From Desulfobaculum xiamenense (GTDB lineage Bacteria; Desulfobacterota; Desulfovibrionia; Desulfovibrionales; Desulfovibrionaceae), in assembly GCF_011927665.1 (NCBI RefSeq), contig NZ_JAATJA010000002.1, positions 744,001 to 808,000 on the forward strand: DNA of 64,000 bases. The letters are read 5' to 3'. The notes under the pieces were generated by a model that saw only the letters and a program-made list of their open reading frames with translations, searched no databases and had not been told where the DNA came from. This document shows positions 1 to 11,936 of this stretch, in pieces (positions within the stretch are counted from its first letter, which is position 1; each line of letters starts with the position of its first letter). Position numbers and translations under genes: made by a program.

Positions 1-1
1 C

Positions 2-1180
2 ACCTGCGAGGACGTGACCAAGGAATCGAGCCTCGAAAAGCAGTTGCTCCAGTCGCAGAAGATGGAGGCCATCGGCACGCTGGCCGGTGGCATTGCCCAC
101 GACTTCAACAACATCCTGACGTCCATCATCAATTCGACGGAACTCGCCTTGCTCGACGTCGCGCCGGATACGCCAGCCGGAATAGACCTCGAACGCGTGC
201 TCAAGGCCGCACAACGCGGTAGCGGGCTGGTCAAGAAGATACTCACCTTCAGCCGTCCCTCGCAGGAGGGCTTCCAGTACGTGAAGATCGAGGACGTGGT
301 GCGCGACGCCGTGGGCCTTCTTTCGGCCTCGCTGCCGCGCAATATCAAGGTCTCCACCCATATCGGCGTCGATCTCGGCACCTGTCTGGCTGACCCTACG
401 CAGATTCATCAGGTGATCATGAATCTGTGCACCAACGCCTTCCACGCCCTGCGCGCTGAGGGCGGGCGCATCGAGATAAGTCTCGAAGTGGAGGAGCTGG
501 ACGCCGAGGGCGCGGAACTGCACAACCTGCCGCGCGGCAGCTACGTTTCGCTCTCCGTGGCGGACAATGGACCGGGTATTCCCACGGACATTCTGGACAA
601 GATATTCGACCCCTTCTTCACCACCAAGGGCAAGGCCGAGGGCACCGGACTCGGGCTTGCCGTGGTGCTCGGCATCGTCAAGGTCCACAAGGGCGGCATC
701 GAGGTGTCCAGCGCGCCGGGCCTGCGCACGGCCTTCACCATCCGCCTGCCGCGGGCCGACGGCGCGGACGCGGAGCGCACCCTTGATGCGGAGCAGGCGC
801 GGCCCGGACGCGGGCGCATCCTCTTCGTGGAGGACGACGAGGACCAGTTGGCCACCATTCCCCGCGTGCTGGAGATGCTCGGCTACGCAGTCGTCGCCGC
901 CTGTGACGCCGACGCGGCGATGGAGTTGCTCGGTGCGGACACGCAGGGAATCGACCTCGTCATCACCGACTACGATATGCCGGGACACAACGGCGTGCAA
1001 TTGGCGCGGATGATCGGCGGCGTGGCCCCGCATCTGCCCATCATCATGGTCTCCGGCCGGGAGCTGGCCATGGCCGCAGCCGAGGACGAGGCCAACATCG
1101 TGCGGGTCGTGCTCAAACCATACGACAGGAACATCCTGTCCGAAGCCATAAGGGATGTGCTGCGTGACAATGCTCAATGA
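2..1180 (+). CDS. Hybrid sensor histidine kinase, 5' end outside window (LurS-like)
   Basis: Partial gene: the reading frame is open to the left edge, and the first visible residues (TCEDVTKESSLEKQ) are the usual end of a PAS domain, so the N-terminal sensor part is missing. Visible parts in order are a dimerisation/phosphoacceptor helix with GGIAHDFNN (His near visible residue 33), an HATPase domain with N-box (MNLCTNAFHAL), DNGPGIP and GTGLGL, then a C-terminal receiver domain (VEDDEDQ; phosphoacceptor Asp in VITDYDMPG; conserved Lys in VLKPYD). It overlaps the downstream sigma-54 activator gene, so the two are co-translated. By synteny with the lactate-oxidation region of Desulfovibrio vulgaris it is the likely LurS-type sensor for lactate use. 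The ligand is not visible here. Confidence 0.9.
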   Translation, partial: TCEDVTKESSLEKQLLQSQKMEAIGTLAGGIAHDFNNILTSIINSTELALLDVAPDTPAGIDLERVLKAAQRGSGLVKKILTFSRPSQEGFQYVKIEDVVRDAVGLLSASLPRNIKVSTHIGVDLGTCLADPTQIHQVIMNLCTNAFHALRAEGGRIEISLEVEELDAEGAELHNLPRGSYVSLSVADNGPGIPTDILDKIFDPFFTTKGKAEGTGLGLAVVLGIVKVHKGGIEVSSAPGLRTAFTIRLPRADGADAERTLDAEQARPGRGRILFVEDDEDQLATIPRVLEMLGYAVVAACDADAAMELLGADTQGIDLVITDYDMPGHNGVQLARMIGGVAPHLPIIMVSGRELAMAAAEDEANIVRVVLKPYDRNILSEAIRDVLRDNAQ

Positions 1181-2657
1181 TCAGAACATATTCGGCAGGA
1201 TTCTCGTGGTGGACGACGATCCCGAGGTCCGTGGCACCATGGAGAGCCTGCTGCGGCGGATGCTGTTGCACTGCGAGTGTGCGGCCACGCTGGGTGAGGG
1301 ACTGCGCGCCATGCGCGAGGGCAGTTTCGACGTGGTCTTTCTCGATGTTCGCCTGCCGGACGGCAACGGACTGGAGGCGCTGGCCGAGATCAAGGCCATC
1401 CCCGACGCGCCCGAGGTCATCATCCTCACCGGGCAGGGCGATCCCGACGGCGCTGAATTGGCCATTCAGGGTGGCGTGTGGGACTACCTCGTCAAGCCCA
1501 CGCCCATCAAGCAGACCATGCTCAGCGTGCAGCGCGCGCTCAAGTATCATGAGGAGAAGAAGGCCGAGGCCCCGGTGGTGGCCCTGAATCTCGACAGGGT
1601 CATCGGCCATGCGCCGGGCATGCACGCCGTGTTCGACCTCATCGCGCAGGCGGCGCGGTCCGTGTCGTCCACGCTCATCACCGGCGAGACGGGCACCGGC
1701 AAGGAACTCACCGCGCGCACCATCCACGAGAACGGTCCGCGCAAGGACGGGCGCTTTGTGGTGGTGGACTGCGCCTCGCTCACTGAGACGCTTGTTGAGA
1801 GCACACTGTTCGGCCACCGCAAGGGCGCGTTCACCGGCGCGGACAAGGACCGTACCGGACTGGTCCGGATGGCCGACGGCGGCACGCTGTTCCTCGACGA
1901 GGTGGGCGAGATGCCCATGTCGCTCCAGAAGTCCTTCCTGCGCGTGTTGCAGGAAAAGCGCTTTCGGCCCGTGGGCGACACGCGCGAGGAGCAGAGTGAT
2001 TTTCGGCTCATCGCCGCCACCAACAAGGATCTGGAGGCCATGGTCCGCGAGGGGCGCTTCCGCGAGGATCTGCTCTTCCGGCTCAAGACCATTACCATCG
2101 AGTTGCCGCCCCTGCGCAGCCGTCCGGAGGACATCCGGCCGCTGGCCATGTACCACGTGACGAACCTCTGCGAGGAGTACTGCCTGCCGGTGAAGGGGTT
2201 CGGCTCGGACTTCTTCGAGGTGCTCGGGGCCTATTCGTGGCCGGGCAACGTGCGCGAGCTGTTCAACGTGCTGGAGCGCGCCTTCGTGGCCTCCGGGCAG
2301 GAGAAGACGCTCTATGCCATGCACCTGCCGCACGACATCCGCATCAAGGTGGCCAAGGCCAGCCTCGGCGGGAAGGGCGGTCCCTGCCGCGAGACGCCCC
2401 GTCCCGGACTGGAGGCGACGCACGTTCCCGCCGTGGACGCGAAGAGCGGCTCGCCGTTCGCCGGGCTGGATGCGCTGTTCGTCGGGCCGCTGCCCAACCT
2501 TCGCGACTTCAAGACCATCATGGAGAAGCGCTACCTCGAATACCTGATGGAGCGCTACGATGGCGACCTCGCCAGCATCCTCAAGGTGTCCGGATTGTCG
2601 CGCTCCCATTACTACGCGCTGCTCAAGAAGACGGGCATCGCCTCGCGGCAGGGATGA
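1170..2657 (+). CDS. Sigma-54-dependent response regulator (LurR-like)
   Basis: NtrC-family activator of about 495 aa. It has an N-terminal receiver domain (VVDDDPE; phosphoacceptor Asp59 in VFLDVRLPDG; Lys in YLVKPTP), a central AAA+ domain with Walker A GETGTGKE, the sigma-54 contact loop GAFTGA and Walker B GGTLFLDEVGEMP, and a C-terminal Fis-type helix-turn-helix (LASILKVSGLSRSHYYALLKK). The start at 1170 gives an 11-base overlap with the kinase; an in-frame ATG at 1155 is possible but lies in the Shine-Dalgarno region. The two sigma-54 promoters and repeated inverted sites just downstream (before por and the permease) make it the probable activator of the lactate operon. This assignment follows synteny with D. 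vulgaris and is inference. Confidence 0.93.
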   Translation: MLNDQNIFGRILVVDDDPEVRGTMESLLRRMLLHCECAATLGEGLRAMREGSFDVVFLDVRLPDGNGLEALAEIKAIPDAPEVIILTGQGDPDGAELAIQGGVWDYLVKPTPIKQTMLSVQRALKYHEEKKAEAPVVALNLDRVIGHAPGMHAVFDLIAQAARSVSSTLITGETGTGKELTARTIHENGPRKDGRFVVVDCASLTETLVESTLFGHRKGAFTGADKDRTGLVRMADGGTLFLDEVGEMPMSLQKSFLRVLQEKRFRPVGDTREEQSDFRLIAATNKDLEAMVREGRFREDLLFRLKTITIELPPLRSRPEDIRPLAMYHVTNLCEEYCLPVKGFGSDFFEVLGAYSWPGNVRELFNVLERAFVASGQEKTLYAMHLPHDIRIKVAKASLGGKGGPCRETPRPGLEATHVPAVDAKSGSPFAGLDALFVGPLPNLRDFKTIMEKRYLEYLMERYDGDLASILKVSGLSRSHYYALLKKTGIASRQG

Positions 2658-2663
2658 GCGGAG

Positions 2664-2707
2664 GTCCGCTTTTTCGGACGGATGGACCACTGTCCGGAAA
2701 AGCGGAC
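2664..2707. promoter_or_regulatory. Two GTCCG-N6-CGGAC inverted repeats upstream of por (probable activator sites)
   Basis: Two perfect copies of the inverted repeat GTCCG-N6-CGGAC lie at 2664-2679 (spacer CTTTTT) and 2692-2707 (spacer GAAAAG), centre to centre 28 bp. They sit about 260-300 bp upstream of the sigma-54 promoter before por. The same motif recurs before the lactate permease. This is the expected placement of enhancer sites for the NtrC-type regulator encoded next door. Binding is inferred, not shown. Confidence 0.6.
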
Positions 2708-2862
2708 GGCATTCGCCGTTCCCGGTGCGCGTCGTCCGTCCACCCGTCTATTTTGCCACTCGGCTGATTTTGAGTGGACAATGATTTCATGAAATGGAAG
2801 GTAGAGAATGAACGTGGTAGAAGCTTGCTGATTGAGCGAATAAACGGCCTTCGCCGATTCCT

Positions 2863-2878
2863 GTCCGGAAAAACAGAC
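2863..2878. promoter_or_regulatory. Third, imperfect GTCCG-N6-CAGAC site upstream of por
   Basis: GTCCG-GAAAAA-CAGAC differs at one base from the inverted repeat seen at 2664 and 2692. It lies about 100 bp upstream of the sigma-54 promoter at 2963, the usual distance for an activator site. Confidence 0.45.
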
Positions 2879-2962
2879 CTCCGGGGCTATGCCGACGGGG
2901 TTGGCGGGGATGTCATTCTTGCAATGCCCCGTATTCGCTTGGAAATTTTGCAAAGCTGTTTC

Positions 2963-2977
2963 TGGCACGGTTCTTGT
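2963..2977 (+). promoter_or_regulatory. Sigma-54 (-24/-12) promoter of por
   Basis: TGGCAC-GGTTC-TTGT matches the sigma-54 consensus TGGCAC-N5-TTGC with one mismatch. The -24 GG is at 2964-2965 and the -12 pair is GT instead of GC. Transcription would start near 2988, giving a leader of about 75 nt before the por start at 3062. The AAGGAG-like Shine-Dalgarno (TTAAGGAGAGG) is just ahead of the ATG. Confidence 0.7.
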
Positions 2978-3043
2978 TGGACTTGGGCGCTTTTCCCACA
3001 CGTCCTCGGTTCCCGTGCCCAATGCGACGGAAACCGTTCATAA

Positions 3044-6721
<3,678 letters not shown>

Positions 6722-6749
6722 CCCCTACTGGTTCATTCGAACGCTTGAA

Positions 6750-6786
6750 ACGGGGCGCGGCGACACGCCGCGCCCCGTCTTTTTTT
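6750..6786 (+). terminator. Rho-independent terminator after por
   Basis: A 13-bp perfect stem (ACGGGGCGCGGCG) with loop ACA, followed by a run of seven T within 6780-6786. It ends the por transcript 29 bases after the stop codon. Confidence 0.92.
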
Positions 6787-6981
6787 GTGGAGTTGACAGG
6801 AGCGGCGGTGCGCCTTGCGAAGCGCCCGTGCGCAGATTCCGGCGGCAAAGCGTGCCTGCGCCGTACGGGAACAGGGAAGAGGGGTGTCCACCACAGCGGG
6901 ATACCGTGTTGAGGAGACTGGGACGTTGCGTCAGCAAGCATTGTCCCGCAACGGTCGATGGTTGTCCGCAATGGCGAACAC

Positions 6982-7187
6982 GTCCGTTTTTCCGGACCGG
7001 AGAGTGTCGTCCAGTTTGTCGGACGCGCTTTCAAAACCCGGAAAATCGCGGTATCATCGGCATGAATCCTCATTCGACGGATCTTGCCTACTCACTTCTC
7101 CTCCTCCAAATCGACTCTCGCAATGGATAATGTCTTTTATTTCGGCATGTTGTACTCGCAGCGTGGCCGGAGTCCGTTTTCCCGGAC
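6982..7187. promoter_or_regulatory. Cluster of GTCCG-N6-CGGAC sites upstream of the lactate permease
   Basis: Two perfect inverted repeats, at 6982-6997 (spacer TTTTTC) and 7172-7187 (spacer TTTTCC), and one copy with a single mismatch at 7009-7024 (GTCCA-GTTTGT-CGGAC). They are the same motif as before por. The nearest lies about 90 bp upstream of the sigma-54 promoter at 7274. The 6722-7345 gap contains no convincing gene; it is best read as a regulatory region. Confidence 0.6.
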
Positions 7188-7273
7188 CGGTTCCGATAGC
7201 CCCGGAGCCGAAGAAGGGGAGGGCGTGAAGACAATATCCCGGAATAATGGAAGAAGTCGCAACATGTAGAAGT

Positions 7274-7288
7274 TGGCACGCAACTTGT
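7274..7288 (+). promoter_or_regulatory. Sigma-54 promoter of the lactate permease operon
   Basis: TGGCAC-GCAAC-TTGT has the -24 GG at 7275-7276 and the -12 GT at 7287-7288, the same form (TTGT rather than TTGC) as the por promoter. A start near 7299 would leave a leader of about 47 nt before the permease ATG at 7346. This also rules out longer in-frame starts upstream. Confidence 0.72.
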
Positions 7289-7345
7289 TCTTGGAAAAAA
7301 CGGATTATCGTTCAACCTCTAACTCGCTTTCCAAGGAGCCTTTCT

Positions 7346-9058
7346 ATGTCCATTGGAGTCCTGGCCCTTGTCGCCGTTCTACCCATCGTGCTGGCCCTCG
7401 TGCTGATGGTCGGCATGCGCTGGCCCGCCACCAAGGCCATGCCCGTCGCGTGGCTTGTCACCGCGCTCGGCGCTGTGCTTGCGTGGCAGCTTCCCGCAGG
7501 ATACGTCGCGGCCCTTACCGTTCAGGGTTTCGTGACCGCCATCGGCATCCTGATCATCGTTTTCGGAGCCATCCTGATCCTCTACACGCTGCAGTACAGC
7601 GGCGGCATGGAGACGATCCAGTGTGGCTTCCAGGGAATCTCCCGTGACCGCCGCGTGCAGGCCATCATCATTGGCTACATGTTCGCGGCCTTCATCGAAG
7701 GCGCAGCCGGCTTCGGTACGCCCGCCGCACTGGCCGCACCGCTGCTTCTGAGCCTCGGCTTCCCGCCGCTGGCCGCAGCCGTGATGTGCCTCGTCTTCAA
7801 CTCCTTCCCTGTGACCTTCGGCGCCGTCGGCACCCCCGTGGTGCTCGGCCTGAAGTTCCTGAAGGACCTCGTCGAGGCTGCGGTGGTCTCCGGCGTGGCC
7901 GGGGTGAACTTCACCAGCATGGAGTCCTTCAACCTGCTGGTGGGTCAGTGGGCGACGCTCATGCACCTGCCCATGATCTTTATCCTGCCCATCTTCACCC
8001 TCGGTTTCATCACCCGGTTCTTCGGCCCCAACCGTAGCTGGACCGACGGTTTCAAGGCGTGGAAGTTCTGCATTTTCGCGGCAGTGTCCTTCACCATTCC
8101 CTACATGATCTTCGCATGGTTTGTCGGTCCCGAGTTCCCGGCCCTCATCGGCGGTCTCGTGGGTATCGGCATTCTGATCTTCGGTGCCAAGAAAGGCTTC
8201 TGCGTGCCCGAGGACACCTGGGATTTCGGCCCTCACGACAAGTGGGAGCCTGAGTGGACCGGTTCCATCGCCCCTGACGAGAAGGCCGAGTTCAAGGCCC
8301 ACATGAGCCAGTTCCGCGCGTGGGTGCCTTACATCCTCATCGGCCTCATCCTCGTGCTGACCCGCATTCCCGAGCTTGGCCTCAAGGGCATTCTGGCCGG
8401 ACAGAAGGTCTCCTTCACCGATATCCTCGGTTATCAGGGCGTGGACGCCTCCATCGCCTACCTGTACCTGCCGGGCACCATTCCCTTCATGCTCGTGGCC
8501 GTGATGACCATCTTCATCCACGGCATGAGCGGCGCAAACGCCAAGCGCGCATGGACCGAGTCCATCGCCAAGATGAAGAACCCCACCATCGCGCTGTTCT
8601 TCGCCGTGGCGCTGGTGTCCATCTTCCGCGGTTCCGGCGTGGGCAACGAGCTGCTGAACCCCAATGCGTACCCCTCCATGCCGCTGGCCATGGCCAAGAC
8701 CGTGGCGGCGATGGTCGGCAACGCGTGGCCCATGTTCGCCTCCTTCGTGGGCGGTCTGGGTGCGTTCATCACCGGCTCCAACACCGTGTCCGACCTGCTG
8801 TTTGCCGAATTCCAGTGGGGCGTGGCCACCACCCTCGAACTGCCCCGTCAGATCATCGTTGCCGCGCAGGCCGTCGGCGGCGCCATGGGCAACATGGTCT
8901 GCATCCACAATATCGTCGCGGCATGCGCCGTGGTTGGCCTCTCCGGCATGGAAGGCCAGATCCTCAAGAAGACCGTGTGGCCCTTCCTGCTGTACGGCAC
9001 CGTGGTTGGCATCGTGGCCAGCCTGCTGAGCTTCGTGTTCTTCCCGCACCTGTTCTAG
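7346..9058 (+). CDS. lctP: L-lactate permease (LctP family)
   Basis: Integral membrane transporter of 570 aa, highly hydrophobic from the first residue ([20 protein letters not shown]), with about a dozen membrane segments and family motifs such as [16 protein letters not shown] and [14 protein letters not shown]. It should import lactate, and perhaps glycolate, with a proton. The start at 7346 is chosen for the AAGGAG seven bases upstream and because the sigma-54 promoter lies inside the longer reading frame. It is the first gene of the run permease - D-LDH - Fe-S subunit - pta - ackA - lutC - lutAB. Confidence 0.96.
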   Translation: MSIGVLALVAVLPIVLALVLMVGMRWPATKAMPVAWLVTALGAVLAWQLPAGYVAALTVQGFVTAIGILIIVFGAILILYTLQYSGGMETIQCGFQGISRDRRVQAIIIGYMFAAFIEGAAGFGTPAALAAPLLLSLGFPPLAAAVMCLVFNSFPVTFGAVGTPVVLGLKFLKDLVEAAVVSGVAGVNFTSMESFNLLVGQWATLMHLPMIFILPIFTLGFITRFFGPNRSWTDGFKAWKFCIFAAVSFTIPYMIFAWFVGPEFPALIGGLVGIGILIFGAKKGFCVPEDTWDFGPHDKWEPEWTGSIAPDEKAEFKAHMSQFRAWVPYILIGLILVLTRIPELGLKGILAGQKVSFTDILGYQGVDASIAYLYLPGTIPFMLVAVMTIFIHGMSGANAKRAWTESIAKMKNPTIALFFAVALVSIFRGSGVGNELLNPNAYPSMPLAMAKTVAAMVGNAWPMFASFVGGLGAFITGSNTVSDLLFAEFQWGVATTLELPRQIIVAAQAVGGAMGNMVCIHNIVAACAVVGLSGMEGQILKKTVWPFLLYGTVVGIVASLLSFVFFPHLF

Positions 9059-9126
9059 CGGAAGAAGGATCGATCGGAAGCGGATGGCGTGCCACGCGCG
9101 CCATGGACTCCGACGGAAAGGAAAAT

Positions 9127-9161
9127 GAGCGGGCCGCGGGCGGCCGCAAGGCCGCCCGCTC
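9127..9161 (+). other. Intercistronic stem-loop between permease and D-LDH genes
   Basis: A perfect 10-bp stem (GCGGGCGGCC) with a GCAA tetraloop at 9136-9159, set in a wider GAGCGGGC/GCCCGCTC pairing. No T-run follows and the genes on both sides are in one direction. It is more likely an RNA-processing or stability element than a full terminator. Confidence 0.6.
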
Positions 9162-9202
9162 CCCGACGCCAAACGTCAGCCCATTTGTTTCTGGAGAGCA
9201 AG

Positions 9203-10582
9203 ATGAACGATGCCCTGATCAAGGAATTTGAAGCGATAGTCGGTAAGGAAAATGTGATGCACGCCGAGGCCGACAGACAGGCCTACTCGTACGACGCCGC
9301 AGTGCTCGAACCTGTGGTCCCCGACTTGGTTGTGCGCCCGACCACCAGCGAGGCACTCGGCAAGACCGTGCGCCTGTGCAACGAGAACGCGCTGCCCATC
9401 ACCCCGCGCGGCGCTGGAACCAATCTTTCCGGCGGCACCATTCCCGGCCGCAAGGGAGTGGTGCTGCTGACCAACTCCCTGAACAAGATCATCGAGATCA
9501 ACGAGCAGGACATGTACGCCGTGGTGCAGCCCGGCGTGGTCACCGCCAAGTTCGCGGCCGAGGTCGCCCGGCGTGGCCTGTTCTATCCGCCGGACCCGGG
9601 TTCGCAGGCCGTGTCCACCCTTGGTGGCAACGTGGCCGAGAACGCCGGAGGCCTGCGCGGCCTCAAGTACGGCGTGACTAAGGACTACGTGATGGGCGTG
9701 GACTTCTTCGACGTCAACGGCGAACTGGTCAAGGCCGGATCGCGCACCGTGAAGTGCGTCACCGGCTTCAACCTCTCCGCCCTTCAGGTGGCGGGCGAGG
9801 GCAGCCTCGGCGTGATCAACGAGATCATCTTCAAGCTCGTTCCTCCGCCGGCGGCCAACAAGGCCATGATGGCCGTGTTCGATTCCATCGACAAGGCCTC
9901 CGAGACCGTGGCCGCCATCATCGCCGGTAAGATCGTGCCCTGCACCCTTGAGCTGATGGACAAGAAGACCATCGAACTGGTCGAGGCCTTCACCAAGGCC
10001 GGTCTGCCCACCGACGCCGCGGCCATCCTGCTCATCGAGGTGGACGGCCACCCCGCGCAGGTTGCCGACGAGGCCGAGAAGGTCGTCGAGATCGCCAGGC
10101 GCATCGGTGCCATCGACGTGCGCGCCGCCAGCTCCGACGCCGAACGCAACAAGATCTGGGAGGCCCGCCGCGCCGCGTTGCCCGCGCTCGCCCGCGCCCG
10201 TCCGACCACCGTGCTTGAGGACGCCACCGTCCCGCGCTCGCAGATCCCAACCATGATTCGCGCCATCAACCGCATCGCCGAGAAGTACAACGTGACCATC
10301 GGCACCTTCGGCCACGCTGGCGACGGCAATTTGCACCCGACCATCCTCTGCGATCGCCGCGACAAGGAAGAGTTCAAGCGCGTGGAGGACGCGGTGGATG
10401 AAATCTTCGAGGTGGCGCTGTCCCTCAAGGGCACGCTGTCCGGAGAGCACGGCATCGGTCTGGCCAAGGCCAAGTGGCTGGAGAAGGAAACCTCCCCCGC
10501 GACCATCGCCTACGCCAAGAAGATCAAGGCTGCCATCGATCCCAAGGGCATCCTCAATCCCGGCAAGATCATAGGAGCGTAG
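9203..10582 (+). CDS. FAD-linked D-lactate dehydrogenase (GlcD family)
   Basis: Flavoprotein of 459 aa, in the usual size range of GlcD/D-LDH subunits. The N-terminal half is an FAD_binding_4 (PCMH) domain (residues about 38-177; TPRGAGTNLSGG, PPDPGSQAVSTLGGNVAENAGG) and the C-terminal half is the FAD-oxidase cap with the metal/substrate motif GHAGDGNLHP and the terminal GEHGIGLAKAKWL. It oxidises D-lactate to pyruvate. The next gene, 4 bases downstream, encodes its iron-sulfur partner. The start at 9203 has GGAGAG seven bases upstream. Confidence 0.95.
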   Translation: MNDALIKEFEAIVGKENVMHAEADRQAYSYDAAVLEPVVPDLVVRPTTSEALGKTVRLCNENALPITPRGAGTNLSGGTIPGRKGVVLLTNSLNKIIEINEQDMYAVVQPGVVTAKFAAEVARRGLFYPPDPGSQAVSTLGGNVAENAGGLRGLKYGVTKDYVMGVDFFDVNGELVKAGSRTVKCVTGFNLSALQVAGEGSLGVINEIIFKLVPPPAANKAMMAVFDSIDKASETVAAIIAGKIVPCTLELMDKKTIELVEAFTKAGLPTDAAAILLIEVDGHPAQVADEAEKVVEIARRIGAIDVRAASSDAERNKIWEARRAALPALARARPTTVLEDATVPRSQIPTMIRAINRIAEKYNVTIGTFGHAGDGNLHPTILCDRRDKEEFKRVEDAVDEIFEVALSLKGTLSGEHGIGLAKAKWLEKETSPATIAYAKKIKAAIDPKGILNPGKIIGA

Positions 10583-10586
10583 CGAC

Positions 10587-11882
10587 ATGGCAGACTTGCA
10601 GAAACTCGCGACGATGCTTCAGGAGCTGGACGACCAGATGGCCGCCTGCATGAAGTGCGGCATGTGTCAGGGCGTCTGCCCCGTTTTCGCGGAGACCATG
10701 GCTGAGGCCGACGTCACCCGCGGCAAGATCGCGCTGCTCGAAAACCTCGCCCACGAGCTGGTCGTCGACGCCGAGGGTGTCAAGGACAAGCTCAACAAGT
10801 GTCTGTTGTGCGGCTCGTGCGCGGCCAACTGCCCCTCGGGCGTGCGCATCATGGACATCTTCCTCAAGGCGCGCTGCATCGTGAACGGCTACCTTGGCCT
10901 GTCCCCGGCCAAGAAGGCCATCCTGCGCGGCATGCTGACCCGGCCCAAGCTGTTCAATGCCCTGCTCGACACGGCGGGCAAGTTCCAGGGACTGGTCACC
11001 TCCAAGGCCGACGAGATCGTGGGCACGTCGTGCTCGCGGCTCATGAGCCCGATCATTGGCGAGCGCCACTTCAAGCCGCTGGCCAAGGAGCCGCTGCACG
11101 CGGCGGTGCCGTCGCTCGATACTGCCGTGGGCGCGTCCGGGCTGAAGATTGCCTTCTATCCCGGCTGCGCGGTGGACAAGTTCTTCCCGCAGGTGGGGCA
11201 CGCGGCGTTCAAGATCTTCAGGCATCACGGCGTGGGCGTGTTCATGCCCGAGGGACAGGCCTGCTGTGGCCTGCCGTCCCTCGCCTCCGGCGACATGGAG
11301 TCCTTCCTGCGGCTGGTGGAACTGAACGTGAAGCTCTTCGGCCAGATGCCCTTCGACTATCTGGTCACGCCGTGCGGTTCGTGCACGGCGGCCTTCAAGG
11401 AAGTCTGGCCCAAGTTCGCGGCGGAGATGCCCTCCGCCATCCGTCACGCAGCCATGACGCTGGCCGATAAGGCTATCGACATCAACGCGTTCATCGTGGA
11501 CAAGCTGGGCGTCGAGGTGCCTACGGAAGCCCCCAAGGGTGGCACGCCGCTGACCTACCACGACCCCTGCCATCTGGATAAGTCCCTGCACGTCACGGCG
11601 CAGCCGCGTGCCCTGCTCAGATCCAACCCGAACTACGAGTTCCGGGAGATGAGCGAGCACAACCGCTGCTGCGGATGCGGCGGCAGTTTCAACCTCTATC
11701 ACTACGACGTCTCCAAGAAGATCGGAGAGCGCAAGCGCGAGAACATCGTGGCCAGCGGGGCCAAGGTTGTCGCCACGGGCTGTCCGGCCTGCATGCTGCA
11801 GATTAGCGACATGCTTTCGCAGGCGGGTGACGGCATCGCCGTGAAGCACGCCATCGAGATCTACGCGGAGACGCTCGGCTAA
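10587..11882 (+). CDS. Iron-sulfur subunit of D-lactate dehydrogenase (GlcF-like)
   Basis: 431 aa. Two [4Fe-4S] ferredoxin motifs near the N-terminus (CMKCGMCQGVCPVF; CLLCGSCAANCPSG) are followed by two CCG domains (FYPGCAVDKFFPQ ... ACCGLP; CHLDKSLH ... CCGCGGSFN). This is the layout of GlcF and heterodisulfide-reductase-like subunits that pass electrons from the flavin to the membrane pool. It is translationally close to the FAD subunit (4-base gap) and forms one enzyme with it. Confidence 0.94.
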   Translation: MADLQKLATMLQELDDQMAACMKCGMCQGVCPVFAETMAEADVTRGKIALLENLAHELVVDAEGVKDKLNKCLLCGSCAANCPSGVRIMDIFLKARCIVNGYLGLSPAKKAILRGMLTRPKLFNALLDTAGKFQGLVTSKADEIVGTSCSRLMSPIIGERHFKPLAKEPLHAAVPSLDTAVGASGLKIAFYPGCAVDKFFPQVGHAAFKIFRHHGVGVFMPEGQACCGLPSLASGDMESFLRLVELNVKLFGQMPFDYLVTPCGSCTAAFKEVWPKFAAEMPSAIRHAAMTLADKAIDINAFIVDKLGVEVPTEAPKGGTPLTYHDPCHLDKSLHVTAQPRALLRSNPNYEFREMSEHNRCCGCGGSFNLYHYDVSKKIGERKRENIVASGAKVVATGCPACMLQISDMLSQAGDGIAVKHAIEIYAETLG

Positions 11883-11891
11883 ACACCGCGA

Positions 11892-11918
11892 CGGGCGGCG
11901 GCACGGTGCCGCCGCCCG
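11892..11918 (+). other. Intercistronic stem-loop before pta
   Basis: Perfect 11-bp GC stem (CGGGCGGCGGC) with loop ACGGT, no T-run. It sits between the LDH iron-sulfur gene and pta, as do similar hairpins before the D-LDH and lutC genes. Confidence 0.6.
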
Positions 11919-11936
11919 GAGACAGAGGAAATCGCA

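Noticed and set aside
2774-3043. Small plus-strand frame of 89 codons before por
   Set aside because: It covers the activator site at 2863 and the sigma-54 promoter at 2963, has no ribosome site and no similarity to a family.
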